DNA from: Roseibium litorale
GTDB taxonomy: Bacteria > Pseudomonadota > Alphaproteobacteria > Rhizobiales > Stappiaceae
Assembly: GCF_014842915.1 (NCBI RefSeq)
Contig: NZ_JACYXI010000003.1
Location: 310,001-374,000, forward strand
Direction: 5' to 3'
Length of the DNA: 64,000 nucleotides
Under the pieces are notes generated by a model that was given only the letters and a program-made list of their open reading frames with translations, was not told where the DNA came from and searched no databases. Positions 8,856 to 17,097 of the stretch are shown one piece after another. Every line of letters begins with the position of its first letter. Position 1 is the stretch's first letter. The position numbers were made by a program, and so were the translations under genes.

Positions 8856-9698
8856 ATGAGCACCATGATCAAGATGGTTCGTGCCCTGACTGCTGCCGCG
8901 GCAATCGCAGTGGCAGCACCGGCCCTGGCTGCGGGCGAAGGCCCGCACATCCCGCGGGAGCAGTGGTCCTTCGCAGGCCCGTTTGGCACCTTCGACAAGG
9001 CTCAGCTGCAGCGCGGCTTCAAGGTTTACCGTGAAGTCTGCTCCGCATGTCACAGCCTCAAGCAGGTGTCCTTCCGGAACCTGGCCCAAGAAGGCGGTCT
9101 CGGCTACACGGAAGAACAGGCCAAGACGATCGCGGCAGACTACACCGTGACCGATGGCCCGAACGATGATGGCGACATGTACGAGCGTCCGGCTGTTCTG
9201 GCCGACAAGTTCCCGTCGCCGTTCCCCAACGAGCAGGCTGCCCGTGCCTCCAACGGTGGCGCCTATCCGCCGGACTTCTCCCTGCTGGCAAAGGCCCGCG
9301 CAGCGCACCGCGGTTTCCCGTGGTTCGTCTTCGATGCCTTCACCCAGTATCAGGAGCAGGGCCCGGACTACATCCATGCCCTGCTGACCAGCTACGGTGA
9401 GGAAGTACCGGAAGGTGTGACCATTCCGGAGGGCAAGCACTACAACCCTGCTTTCCTTGCTGGCAATGCAATCGGCATGGCTCAGCCGATCACCGACGAA
9501 GCTGTCGAATACACCGACGGTACGCCGATGACGGTTGATCAGTATGCCCGCGACGTCGCAGCTTTCATGATGTGGGCCGCTGAGCCGCACCTGGAAGATC
9601 GCAAGAAGATCGGCTTCCGGGTCATGATCTTCCTGATCGTCTTCGCTGGCCTGCTGTATTTCACCAAGCAGAAGCTGTGGCGGAACGTCGAGCATTGA
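8856..9698 (+). CDS. petC: Cytochrome c1 of the bc1 complex
   Basis: Periplasmic c-type haem subunit of the bc1 complex, 280 residues. A Sec signal peptide (about 1-26, ending APALAAG) is followed by the haem-binding motif C62-S-A-C65-H66. The distal methionine region GNAIGMAQPI lies near residue 200. A C-terminal anchor (about 250-272, IFLIVFAGLLYF) holds the protein in the membrane. The ATG has AGGAG 9 nt upstream. It is the last gene of petABC and is followed by a strong terminator. Confidence 0.97.
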   Translation: MSTMIKMVRALTAAAAIAVAAPALAAGEGPHIPREQWSFAGPFGTFDKAQLQRGFKVYREVCSACHSLKQVSFRNLAQEGGLGYTEEQAKTIAADYTVTDGPNDDGDMYERPAVLADKFPSPFPNEQAARASNGGAYPPDFSLLAKARAAHRGFPWFVFDAFTQYQEQGPDYIHALLTSYGEEVPEGVTIPEGKHYNPAFLAGNAIGMAQPITDEAVEYTDGTPMTVDQYARDVAAFMMWAAEPHLEDRKKIGFRVMIFLIVFAGLLYFTKQKLWRNVEH

Positions 9699-9726
9699 TT
9701 GCGCGGGTTGCCCATTGAGAATTGAA

Positions 9727-9756
9727 AAGGCCGCTGGTTCTTCCGGCGGCCTTTTT
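9727..9756 (+). terminator. Rho-independent terminator of petABC
   Basis: An 11-bp stem (9727-9737 with 9743-9753, one G-T pair) closes a TTCTT loop and runs into a T-rich tail (TTTTTCTTTT). It lies 29 nt after the petC stop codon and fits a classical intrinsic terminator. Confidence 0.88.
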
Positions 9757-9852
9757 CTTTTGAGTGTTCCGCACTGCGCCTTTCTGCCTCGGCGGAATTG
9801 ACAGGGCACAGCGAAGCGGGGCTAACTCCTCTGGCATTTTGAGGGAGCGGGT

Positions 9853-10728
9853 ATGACGAAATCGGTTTTGGGTATTGTGGGCGGGTCGGGCATCTATGAT
9901 CTGCCGGGACTGGAAGATGCTCAGTGGGTGTCTGTTTCAAGCCCTTGGGGTGCGCCCTCCGACCAGGTTCGTATCGGAACGATTGACGGTCTCAAGGTGG
10001 TGTTTCTGCCCCGTCATGGCCGTGGCCACGTTTATGCTCCCTCCGACATCAACTACCGCGCCAACATCGACGTGATGAAACGGTGCGGGGTGACGGATCT
10101 CGTGTCGGTTTCCGCCTGTGGCTCGCTCAAGGAAGAGCTGGTGCCGGGCACGTTCGTGCTGGTGGATCAGTTTATCGACCGGACCATAGCGCGCCAGAAG
10201 AGCTTTTTCGGCAAGGGCTGCGTGGCGCATGTCTCCATGGCTTTTCCGGTCAGCCCGAAGCTGGTGGACTGTGTCGAGAGGGCGGCCCGGGCCGAGGACT
10301 TGTCCTACCGGCGTGGCGGGACCTATCTGGCGATGGAAGGGCCTCAGTTCTCATCCCTCGCAGAAAGTCACATGTACCGGGCGTGGGGCTGCGACGTGAT
10401 CGGTATGACGAACATGCCCGAAGCGAAACTCGCACGCGAGGCGGAGATCTGTTACGCGACCGTGGCGATGATTACAGACTATGACAGCTGGCACCCGGAT
10501 CATGGTGCCGTGGACATTCAGACGATCATCAAGGTGCTGCACGAAAATGCGGGCAATGCGCAGCGTCTTGTCGCCCGGCTTGCGCGCGATCTGCCACGCG
10601 AGCACGAAGCCTGCCCGCATGGGTCGGACACCGCGCTGGAATACGCCATCATGACGGCACCGGACAAACGCGACCCTGAGCTCGTCTCCAAGCTGGACGC
10701 GGTTGCCGGCCGTGTTCTGGGCCGCTGA
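9853..10728 (+). CDS. mtnP: S-methyl-5'-thioadenosine phosphorylase
   Basis: Cytosolic purine nucleoside phosphorylase-family enzyme of 291 residues that splits methylthioadenosine (by-product of polyamine and acyl-homoserine-lactone synthesis) with phosphate into adenine and methylthioribose-1-phosphate. Seen in the sequence: N-terminal GIVGGSGIYDLPGL, phosphate-binding LPRHGRGH near residue 56, GPQFSSLAES near 166, and MTNMPEAKLAREAEICYATVA near 190, all typical of MTAP. ATG with GAGGGAGCGGGT upstream. The adenine released would be the substrate of Apt, encoded 310 nt downstream. The two genes probably serve one salvage route. Confidence 0.95.
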   Translation: MTKSVLGIVGGSGIYDLPGLEDAQWVSVSSPWGAPSDQVRIGTIDGLKVVFLPRHGRGHVYAPSDINYRANIDVMKRCGVTDLVSVSACGSLKEELVPGTFVLVDQFIDRTIARQKSFFGKGCVAHVSMAFPVSPKLVDCVERAARAEDLSYRRGGTYLAMEGPQFSSLAESHMYRAWGCDVIGMTNMPEAKLAREAEICYATVAMITDYDSWHPDHGAVDIQTIIKVLHENAGNAQRLVARLARDLPREHEACPHGSDTALEYAIMTAPDKRDPELVSKLDAVAGRVLGR

Positions 10729-10734
10729 CCGACA

Positions 10735-10944
10735 CTAGTTGATGCCGCCTGGCCGCATATGCATGAAGCCGCCGCCCATCAGTCCGCCAAAGAGGCCGCC
10801 AAACAGCAGCATGATGACTGCCATGATCAGCCAGACCACGATCATGGCCGGAATGGCAGCCAGTGAGAACTTGATCATGATCATGACAAGCCGGGCAAAA
10901 GGAATGTCGATGTCGACAAGGACCGATTTATTTGGCTCTTCCAT
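10735..10944 (-). CDS. Small membrane protein, function unknown
   Basis: A 69-residue protein encoded opposite to its neighbours, between mtnP and apt. The ATG at 10944 is preceded by GGGAGA and is preferred over a frame starting 15 codons earlier. After an acidic N-terminus (MEEPNKSVLVDID) come hydrophobic helices (about 18-50) and a very Gly-rich end (GGLFGGLMGGGFMHM). It ends 6 nt from the mtnP stop, so the two genes converge. I do not recognise a family. The ribosome site and clean hydrophobic pattern make it a credible gene. Confidence 0.6.
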   Translation of the reverse strand: MEEPNKSVLVDIDIPFARLVMIMIKFSLAAIPAMIVVWLIMAVIMLLFGGLFGGLMGGGFMHMRPGGIN

Positions 10945-11038
10945 ACCGTGTCTCCCGGAGTTCTTGGTATAAGCGGCAGGAGTTTGCACGCCTGTGCTAA
11001 GCGTGCCCGATAAGTTTGCAATCTGAAAGAGTGAAATT

Positions 11039-11587
11039 ATGAGCTACTCCAGCGTCCAGGATGAACTGATGGCGGCTATCCGGACCATTCCGGACTATCC
11101 GAAGGAAGGTATCATCTTCCGCGACATCACCACATTGCTTGGAAACGCCCGTGCCTTCCGCCGTGCCGTCGATGCTCTGGTTCAGCCTTGGGCAGGTTCC
11201 AAGGTGGACCAGATCGCTGGGATCGAGGCGCGCGGGTTCATTCTGGGCGGTGCCGTTGCTCACCAGCTCTCGGCCGGTTTCGTGCCGATCCGCAAGAAGG
11301 GCAAGCTGCCGCATGAGACCGTTCGGATCGCCTATTCCCTTGAATATGGCCTCGACGAGATGGAAATGCATAAGGACGCCATCACGCCGGGCGACAAGGT
11401 GATCGTCGTGGATGACCTGATTGCGACCGGCGGCACAGCGGAGGCTGCCTGCAAGCTGCTTCAGTCCATGGGCGCGGATATCGTTGCTGCCTGCTTCATC
11501 GTCGACCTGCCGGATCTTGGCGGCCGGTCCAAGCTGGAAGCTCTCAACGTGCCGGTGCGCACGCTCGTCTCCTTCCCGGGGCATTGA
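11039..11587 (+). CDS. apt: Adenine phosphoribosyltransferase
   Basis: Cytosolic type I phosphoribosyltransferase of 182 residues making AMP from adenine and PRPP. The PRPP-binding loop is [14 protein letters not shown] near residue 122, and the adenine-binding region [14 protein letters not shown] lies near 62. FRDITTLL near residue 25 and [11 protein letters not shown] near 82 are APT hallmarks. It likely recycles the adenine made by MtnP encoded upstream. The 3' end abuts the bluB start, which suggests joint transcription. Confidence 0.97.
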   Translation: MSYSSVQDELMAAIRTIPDYPKEGIIFRDITTLLGNARAFRRAVDALVQPWAGSKVDQIAGIEARGFILGGAVAHQLSAGFVPIRKKGKLPHETVRIAYSLEYGLDEMEMHKDAITPGDKVIVVDDLIATGGTAEAACKLLQSMGADIVAACFIVDLPDLGGRSKLEALNVPVRTLVSFPGH

Positions 11588-11589
11588 TC

Positions 11590-12246
11590 GTGAGTGGGCC
11601 GCGCGCCGGGGATGCGCCGGTCTTCCGCGATGCATTTTGCGAGAATTTCGAGACCCTGGTCAGGTGGCGGCGCGATGTGCGCCGTTTCCGCCTCGACCCG
11701 CTTCCCGGAGACCTGCTTGAGCGTTTGCTTGAGGTCGCGGATCTCGCGCCCTCCGTCGGCAACAGTCAGCCTTGGCGTCTTGTGCTGGTGGAACAGGAAG
11801 AGCGACGGGCGGAGATTATCCGCTTATATGAAAGCGAGAATGCGGCGGCACTTGCCCAATATCAGGGCGGCCGGGCGGATACCTATGCCTCTCTGAAACT
11901 GGCGGGGCTGAGGGAGGCGCCGGTTCATATCGCCGTTTTCTGTGACACCGATCCTGAGCAGGGGCATGGCTTGGGGCGTGCAACAATGCCTGAAACGCTC
12001 GCATATTCTGTGGTCGGCATGATCCAGACACTTTGGCTGGCGGCGAGGGCACGCGGAGTAGGGCTTGGCTGGGTTTCCATTCTCGATCCTCTGGCTATTG
12101 CCGCGCTGCTCGATGTCCCCGGAAACTGGACCTTTATCGGATATCTTTGCCTTGGATACCCTGAAGAGGAACATGAGGATCCTGAGCTGGAACGCGCAGG
12201 ATGGCAGGCCCGCACCAGTCTGTCCGAACGTTTGTGGCGGCGTTAA
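11590..12246 (+). CDS. bluB: 5,6-dimethylbenzimidazole synthase
   Basis: Flavin-dependent nitroreductase-fold enzyme (about 218 residues) that cannibalises FMN to make 5,6-dimethylbenzimidazole, the lower ligand of vitamin B12. Seen: WRRDVRRFR and APSVGNSQPWR near the N-terminus (FMN and phosphate contacts), LPAL-type positions replaced by MPETLAYSVVGMIQTLWLAARARGVGLGWVS, and CLGYPEE near the C-terminus, all as in BluB. Start is uncertain: GTG at 11590 with GGGG upstream, or a TTG at 11584 that overlaps the apt stop. No cobalamin riboswitch is visible upstream, and no cob genes are nearby. Confidence 0.92.
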   Translation: MSGPRAGDAPVFRDAFCENFETLVRWRRDVRRFRLDPLPGDLLERLLEVADLAPSVGNSQPWRLVLVEQEERRAEIIRLYESENAAALAQYQGGRADTYASLKLAGLREAPVHIAVFCDTDPEQGHGLGRATMPETLAYSVVGMIQTLWLAARARGVGLGWVSILDPLAIAALLDVPGNWTFIGYLCLGYPEEEHEDPELERAGWQARTSLSERLWRR

Positions 12247-12257
12247 CAGAGCCTTAA
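12243..12257 (+). promoter_or_regulatory. Candidate CtrA-type site
   Basis: TTAA-N7-TTAAC overlaps the bluB stop codon and exactly matches the full-site consensus of the alphaproteobacterial cell-cycle regulator CtrA. It lies 222 nt before the acetyltransferase gene at 12480, in a 233-nt spacer with no other assignable feature. A single 8-base match can occur by chance, and binding is untested. Confidence 0.25.
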
Positions 12258-12479
12258 CAAAAGATGGAAAACCTCGAAGCTGGAATTTCTCCTTTTGCAA
12301 GTTAGGTCTGGCTGACTATGCTCCAGACTGGAGGAACCCGGTTCTGATTGGGTTTAATGCGGAAAAGATTAGCTTTTTTGATGTGTTAGGACGTGCTGTG
12401 CGGTCGTCCGGTTGCCCGATGCTCAGAAGCATTGCGTGTCCGGTTCCGCGGGAGCAGCGTCTTGAGGAGCGGAGGCTAT

Positions 12480-12959
12480 ATGAGCGTTGAGATCAGGCGT
12501 ACATCCGAAGAGGATCGCAATACGATCCGCAAGCTTCTCACCGAGCGTTGGGCTGGTCCTGAAATGCTGCTTGACGGCGAGATGATCGATGCGTCGTCCT
12601 TGCCCGGATTTATTGCTTATTCCGGTGCAGACGTTGCCGGTCTCGTAACGGTCATCAAGCGCGAGGACGAGTGGGAAATCTTGACGCTCGATTCCTTGAG
12701 CCGCTGGAAGGGGACGGGCACCCTGCTGCTGGATGCGCTGGTTGAGGAAGCGCGGGGAGCCGGCGTCAAGCGGATGACAGTCCGGACATCAAACGACAAT
12801 CTGGATGCCTTCCGTTTTTACCAGCGGCGCGGCTTCCGGTTCGAGCGGATCGCCCAGGGTGTGATCGACCGGGAGCGGAGTAAGAAGCCGGAAATCCCGA
12901 CACGGGGCGACTATGGCATTCCGATCCACGACGAGGTGCTGTTTGCCCGCAGCCTTTGA
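12480..12959 (+). CDS. GNAT family N-acetyltransferase
   Basis: Predicted acetyl-CoA-dependent N-acetyltransferase of 159 residues. The acetyl-CoA loop appears as SRWKGTGTLLLDALVEEA near residue 75 (the R/Q-x-x-G-x-G/A pattern is loosely met), followed by TSNDNLDAFRFYQRRGFRFE, the usual last strands of the fold. ATG at 12480 has GGAGCGGAGGC immediately upstream; a longer frame starting at 12393 lacks such a site. Substrate unknown. Two more GNAT-like or modification genes occur in the window but are unrelated by position. Confidence 0.85.
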   Translation: MSVEIRRTSEEDRNTIRKLLTERWAGPEMLLDGEMIDASSLPGFIAYSGADVAGLVTVIKREDEWEILTLDSLSRWKGTGTLLLDALVEEARGAGVKRMTVRTSNDNLDAFRFYQRRGFRFERIAQGVIDRERSKKPEIPTRGDYGIPIHDEVLFARSL

Positions 12960-12967
12960 TTTAAAGG

Positions 12968-13462
12968 TCAGGTTGCGATGTGAGGGGCGGGCCGGCGTTC
13001 AAGGAAGACGTTGCTCTTGAAGAAGAACACGGGCTCACCATTCTGATTGGTGCCGTGGTTCTCCGCATGAATGATGCCCCATTCAGGACGGCTGCGGCTT
13101 TCGGTCTTGCCGGAGACGACGCTTTTGTATGTGATCGTATCACCTGCAAAGACCGGCCTTATCCAGCGCAGATCTTCAAAGCCAGGAGAAGGGCCGCGTT
13201 TGGCAACAGCTTTGCCTTCCCGCTGGAATGTCTCATCATATTCCTGAAACGTCTGGACCAGCTTGCTCATATACATGGAGGCTGTGTGCCAGCCGGATGC
13301 GCATAGCCGTCCGAAGTGTGTGCCCTGCGCACCTCCGTCGCTGAGGTGGAAGACCTGCGGATCAAATTCCTTAGCGAATGCGATCATCTCTTCCGCAAGA
13401 AATGTGTGGCTGCCGAGAGGAAGTTCAAAGCCTTCCTCGATATCCTCAAAATAGCCGATCAT
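12968..13462 (-). CDS. MaoC-like hydratase/dehydratase (second of a pair)
   Basis: Hot-dog fold protein of 164 residues of the MaoC/(R)-specific enoyl-CoA hydratase family. The hydratase-2 type motif is seen as FAKEFDPQVFHLS near residue 29, where Asp and His would be catalytic. Its ATG overlaps the stop codon of the upstream gene (ATGA), so both are translated together. The two products resemble each other (both contain LxASGWHTASM), which fits a two-subunit enzyme. Substrates of such stand-alone MaoC pairs are usually acyl-CoA or thioester intermediates. The precise reaction is unknown. Confidence 0.88.
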   Translation of the reverse strand: MIGYFEDIEEGFELPLGSHTFLAEEMIAFAKEFDPQVFHLSDGGAQGTHFGRLCASGWHTASMYMSKLVQTFQEYDETFQREGKAVAKRGPSPGFEDLRWIRPVFAGDTITYKSVVSGKTESRSRPEWGIIHAENHGTNQNGEPVFFFKSNVFLERRPAPHIAT

Positions 13463-13932
13463 CGGGTGTTCAGAGCCTCGCTGGTGTCTCTCTTTCCAAA
13501 GAGAATTGGGATCACCTGATGCATCACCGGCGTGCCATCAGCCTTGGCGGCGGTCAGGTCAAACGTCACGATCCCGAGATGAGGTTTTGTCAGAAGGGTT
13601 CGCTTTTCCAGAACGTCTGCCTTTGCGTGTAGCGTATCGCCGGGAAAGACGGGCTTCATCCACTTCAGGGATTTGACGCCCGGGCTGCCCTGGCAGCTTG
13701 AGCGGGAAAGCAGCTGATCAACCAGCAGCCTCATGACCATTGACGCTGTGTGCCAGCCGGATGCGGAGAGACCGCCGAGGATAGACGCCTTGCCCGCGTC
13801 CTCATCCAGATGGAAGGGTTGGGGATCGAAGGCTGCGGCAAAGCGAAGAACCTGCTCCTTCGGAACGACCGTGGAGCCAAGGTCGAAACTCAGACCGGGC
13901 AGGCAATCCTCGTAGAAAATGCTGATGCTCAT
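13459..13932 (-). CDS. MaoC-like hydratase/dehydratase (first of a pair)
   Basis: Hot-dog fold MaoC-family protein of 157 residues, promoter-proximal partner of the gene at 12968. The motif FAAAFDPQPFHLD near residue 31 supplies the expected Asp-x4-His catalytic pair, followed by LSASGWHTASMVMRLL. It likely forms a dimer with the downstream product, each contributing one hot dog. Both subunits keep the catalytic-looking residues, so neither appears to be a purely structural half. Role in (R)-hydroxyacyl-CoA or related thioester chemistry is inferred from the family. Confidence 0.88.
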   Translation of the reverse strand: MSISIFYEDCLPGLSFDLGSTVVPKEQVLRFAAAFDPQPFHLDEDAGKASILGGLSASGWHTASMVMRLLVDQLLSRSSCQGSPGVKSLKWMKPVFPGDTLHAKADVLEKRTLLTKPHLGIVTFDLTAAKADGTPVMHQVIPILFGKRDTSEALNTR

Positions 13933-14118
13933 GGCCCCGACAATAATGTAGTGGCGCAGCGGTTGCGACTGGAAAAAGGGGCGGCCGGCAATCCATGTTC
14001 GACTGCTGGTCAGGACAACGCTGGCAGGTGCGGTTCATTGTCTTTTGGGAGTTTTCCGGATTGTCAGGAACCGGCAATCCATCCTAGCTAGAGCCACTGG
14101 AAACATTTGGAAAATACC

Positions 14119-15102
14119 ATGCTCAGCCGCTTTTTCAGCTTTGGACGCCGCGACTTCTCGTCTCTTTCGGAACAGGAGGTCCTGGCATTGGCAATCTCTT
14201 CGGAGGAGGAAGATAGCCGTATTTACAAGGCATATGCGGATGGATTGCGGGACCAGTATCCACAATCCGCCAAGGTCTTCGATGACATGGCCGAGGAGGA
14301 GCACGAGCACCGCCGCCGCCTCATCGAGATGCATCAGCAGCGCTTTGGAGAGCAGATACCCTTGATCTGGCGGTCCCATATCCGGGGCTATTATGAGCGC
14401 AAACCCGACTGGCTGGTCCGTCCGCTTGGGCTCGACAAAGTCCGGGCCATGGCGGAGCAGATGGAGGCGCAAGCCTACCGTTTCTACCTGGAAGCGGCCA
14501 AGCGGACCAGCGATGCCTCCACCCGCAGACTTCTGGGCGATCTTGCCGAGGCGGAAAAAGGGCACGAGAGCCTCGCCCGGCGGCTTGGTGTCGAGCACAC
14601 GCCGGAGGCTATACAGGATGAGGAGCGCCATGACGAGCGGCGCCAGTTCATTCTGACCTATGTTCAGCCTGGGCTCGCAGGCCTCATGGACGGGTCGGTC
14701 TCAACCCTGGCACCCATCTTCGCGGCAGCCTTTGCGACACAGGACACCTGGCAGACTTTCCTCGTTGGTCTGTCTGCTTCTGTGGGGGCGGGCATCTCCA
14801 TGGGGTTTACGGAAGCTGCTCACGACGACGGCGTTCTGTCTGGCCGCGGCTCACCCATGAAGCGCGGTCTGGCTTCCGGCATCATGACGGCCATCGGAGG
14901 TCTCGGGCATGCGCTGCCGTACCTGATCCCTGAATTCTGGACGGCAACGAGCGTTGCAGCCGCGGTTGTTTTTGTTGAACTCTGGGCCATTGCGTGGATT
15001 CAGAACCGCTACATGGACACGCCCTTCCTTCGGGCCGCGTTCCAGGTGGTGCTTGGCGGAGCGCTCGTCTTTGCTGCAGGCGTCTTTATCGGCAACGCGT
15101 GA
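14119..15102 (+). CDS. mbfA: Membrane-bound ferritin, ferritin-like domain fused to VIT1 domain
   Basis: Iron exporter of 327 residues with the MbfA architecture: an N-terminal di-iron four-helix domain (about 10-160) with EEE near residue 29, EEEHEHRRR near 61 and AEKGHE near 150 as metal ligands, then a VIT1/CCC1-like membrane domain (about 175-327, beginning GLAGLMDGSVSTLAPIFAAAF). MbfA of Bradyrhizobium and Agrobacterium exports iron from the cytoplasm and protects from peroxide and acid stress. ATG at 14119 is used; a TTG four codons earlier is less likely. I searched the 186-nt upstream region for an Irr-type ICE box and saw no convincing one. Confidence 0.9.
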   Translation: MLSRFFSFGRRDFSSLSEQEVLALAISSEEEDSRIYKAYADGLRDQYPQSAKVFDDMAEEEHEHRRRLIEMHQQRFGEQIPLIWRSHIRGYYERKPDWLVRPLGLDKVRAMAEQMEAQAYRFYLEAAKRTSDASTRRLLGDLAEAEKGHESLARRLGVEHTPEAIQDEERHDERRQFILTYVQPGLAGLMDGSVSTLAPIFAAAFATQDTWQTFLVGLSASVGAGISMGFTEAAHDDGVLSGRGSPMKRGLASGIMTAIGGLGHALPYLIPEFWTATSVAAAVVFVELWAIAWIQNRYMDTPFLRAAFQVVLGGALVFAAGVFIGNA

Positions 15103-15107
15103 CCATT

Positions 15108-15156
15108 CACGGGCCTTTGCGGCGGCTTTCAAAGTTAGCCGCGGCAAAGGCCCGTG
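15108..15156. terminator. Long stem-loop between convergent genes
   Basis: Two nested inverted repeats form one long hairpin: a 13-bp perfect outer stem (15108-15120 with 15144-15156) and a 6-bp inner stem (15122-15127 with 15137-15142). It fills the gap between mbfA and the DUF1036 gene on the opposite strand, so it can serve both as a bidirectional terminator, although no strong T-tract follows on either side. Confidence 0.7.
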
Positions 15157-15159
15157 AGG

Positions 15160-15528
15160 TCAATCGAAATAGACTTCGTTGTCGTCCAGATAAACATTGC
15201 TGGCTTCGCAGATATCGATGTCGATCGGCTCGTCGAGAACTTCACTGCCGTCCGTTCCCAGCCAGCCGACCTGCAGTGTCTGCTCGCAGTTTTGGTTGCC
15301 CTCGTGGAACTCTGCCTTCGCATTCTCGCCGGGCGCGAGGCGCCGGGACAGCCAGTTGGTGCTCCAGCCTTCACCGTCGTTGGTATAGAAACCCACCACC
15401 GTGTTGCTGTCAGTGTTGTTGTAGATCTGGAAATAGCCCTCGTATCCAGTTCCTTCCGCCTGTGCCGTGGCGCATATGGAAATGGTCCCCAGGAGCAGTG
15501 CTCCCGCGGCGGTGAAAAAAGACTGCAT
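15160..15528 (-). CDS. Secreted DUF1036 family protein
   Basis: Exported protein of 122 residues with a clear Sec signal peptide (about 1-24, ending ATAQAEG). The mature part resembles DUF1036 proteins: aromatic and Asn-rich strands (YFQIYNNTDSN, WSTNWLSRRLAPGE) and two Cys (in NQNCEQ and DIDICEAS) that may form a disulfide. The ATG at 15528, with GGAGGAGAG upstream, is preferred over a start 11 codons earlier because it puts the signal peptide at the N-terminus. The family has no established function. Confidence 0.75.
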   Translation of the reverse strand: MQSFFTAAGALLLGTISICATAQAEGTGYEGYFQIYNNTDSNTVVGFYTNDGEGWSTNWLSRRLAPGENAKAEFHEGNQNCEQTLQVGWLGTDGSEVLDEPIDIDICEASNVYLDDNEVYFD

Positions 15529-15723
15529 CTGATTAGGCTCTCCTCCGCTCCGGAGCGACACTGTCCGGGAATGCGGTCTCTCAATCTATTCTTCCGGTAA
15601 AGAATCAATCAACCGGATTCTTAAAAAGAAGAGTTGAAACATCTTAGGATTGAAAGAGTTCCTGATTTCCAGGCCGGAGGTTGCGGTCTCATCAGGGCGG
15701 ATTTCTTCGATAGGCATCCGCTA

Positions 15724-15759
15724 TTTCCGGCAGAGGACACAAAAGACCTCTGCCGGAAA
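15724..15759 (-). terminator. Terminator of the TRAP operon
   Basis: A 13-bp perfect stem (15724-15736 with 15747-15759) with a 10-nt loop, 8 nt after the stop codon of the TRAP large-permease gene on the minus strand. The minus-strand tail is not strongly T-rich, but stem strength and position support termination. Confidence 0.75.
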
Positions 15760-15767
15760 ATAAGGCT

Positions 15768-17090
15768 TCAGTAAAGCAGCCAGACAGCGCCCAGGGTGAT
15801 GCTGGGGAACAGTGTCAGAATGATCACGCGCAGCATGTCCGCCGCAACGAAGGGGACAACTCCCTTGAACGTTTCACCGATGGTGACGTGCGGCGCCAGC
15901 GCGTTGATGATGAAAAGATTCATGCCGACTGGCGGGGTGATCAACCCGACCTCCACCACAATCAGGACAAGAATGCCGAACCAGAGGCCGAAATCCTCGA
16001 CCCCCATTCCGAAGTCCAGTCCGCTCATGACGGGGAAGAAGATCGGCACGGTCAGCAGAACCATGGACAGACTGTCCATCACGCAGCCGAAGACGAGGTA
16101 GAGCAGCAGAACGATGGTGAGCACCAGCCAGGGGCTGTATCCTTGGGTGGTGACGAAGGTCGATAGCTCCTGTGGTAACTGGGTCGCGGCCAGGAAGGAG
16201 TTATAGAGCCCTGCACCGAGGACGATGATGAAGATCATGCCGGTGGAGTTGGCCGTGGAGAGGATCGCCTTCACCAGAGCATTGCCGGTCAAAGTCCCGT
16301 TCACGATTGCCACCAGCCCGGTGCCCGCAGCGCCGATTGCAGCGGCTTCTGTCGGTGTGAAGATGCCAGTATAGATGCCGCCGATGACCGCCGTAAAGAT
16401 CGCGATCACAGGCCAGACGCTGACAAGCACCTTGAATCTTTCGCCGTAGGGTATGCGGTCCCTCGTGTTGCCGCCATCTCCTGTGATCCGGGTGTAGACG
16501 TAGATCGCGAGCATGTAGGACGCTGCAGCAAGAAGGCCGGGAATGAATGCGGCAGTGAACAGCTTGGCAATGTTCTGTTCCGTCAGGATCGCATAGATCA
16601 CCAGAATAACCGAAGGGGGGATCAGGATGCCTAGGGTGCCCCCGGCTGCAAGCGTCGCCGTGGAAAGGGCGCCCGAGTAGCCGTATTTCCGCAGCTCTGG
16701 AAGCGCCACCTGGCCCATGGTCGCTGCTGTTGCCAGAGAAGACCCGCAGATGGCGCCGAAGCCTGCACAGGCTGCAACCGCGGACATGGCGACACCGCCA
16801 CGCTTGTGGCCGAGCCAGGCCTCCGATGCCTTGAACAGACTTGCCGAAAGTCCGCCGATAGTTGCGAATTGACCCATCAGCAGGAACAGGGGGATGATGG
16901 ACAGGGAGTAGCTGGAGAACGTTCCGTAGGTCAGATGCTTGAGTTGGGCGAAGGTCATCAGCGTCGTGCCATTCATCAGGTAGCTGCCGCCAACGCCGAC
17001 GGCGAACATGGCAAGCCCGATGGGGATCCTGAGGAAGATCAGGATGAGAAGCACAGGGAAGGACCAGAGGCCAATTTCCAAACGGGTCAT
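15768..17090 (-). CDS. TRAP transporter large permease (DctM)
   Basis: Inner-membrane subunit of a tripartite ATP-independent periplasmic transporter, 440 residues, with the many hydrophobic helices expected of DctM (usual length about 425-440). Typical segments include GGVAMSAVAACAGFGAICGS near residue 98, STATLAAGGTLGILIPPS near 141 and FTPTEAAAIGAAGTG near 225. It couples sodium-driven import to the binding protein encoded at 18911. It is the last gene of a minus-strand operon, starting 7 nt after the small-permease gene, and is followed by a terminator hairpin. Confidence 0.95.
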   Translation of the reverse strand: MTRLEIGLWSFPVLLILIFLRIPIGLAMFAVGVGGSYLMNGTTLMTFAQLKHLTYGTFSSYSLSIIPLFLLMGQFATIGGLSASLFKASEAWLGHKRGGVAMSAVAACAGFGAICGSSLATAATMGQVALPELRKYGYSGALSTATLAAGGTLGILIPPSVILVIYAILTEQNIAKLFTAAFIPGLLAAASYMLAIYVYTRITGDGGNTRDRIPYGERFKVLVSVWPVIAIFTAVIGGIYTGIFTPTEAAAIGAAGTGLVAIVNGTLTGNALVKAILSTANSTGMIFIIVLGAGLYNSFLAATQLPQELSTFVTTQGYSPWLVLTIVLLLYLVFGCVMDSLSMVLLTVPIFFPVMSGLDFGMGVEDFGLWFGILVLIVVEVGLITPPVGMNLFIINALAPHVTIGETFKGVVPFVAADMLRVIILTLFPSITLGAVWLLY

Positions 17091-17097
17091 CAGGGGG

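Noticed and set aside
7122-9809. 895-codon open frame antisense to petA-petB-petC
   Set aside because: It mirrors the strongly biased codons of three certain bc1 genes on the other strand; its product is His/Gln/Arg/Asp-rich without domains and has no ribosome site.
12065-12490. 141-codon frame running from bluB into the spacer
   Set aside because: It overlaps bluB in another frame, has no ribosome site and ends just inside the acetyltransferase gene.
13933-14118. Irr/ICE-type iron control element upstream of mbfA
   Set aside because: I searched for a TTTAGAA/TTCTAAA-type inverted repeat and found no acceptable match.
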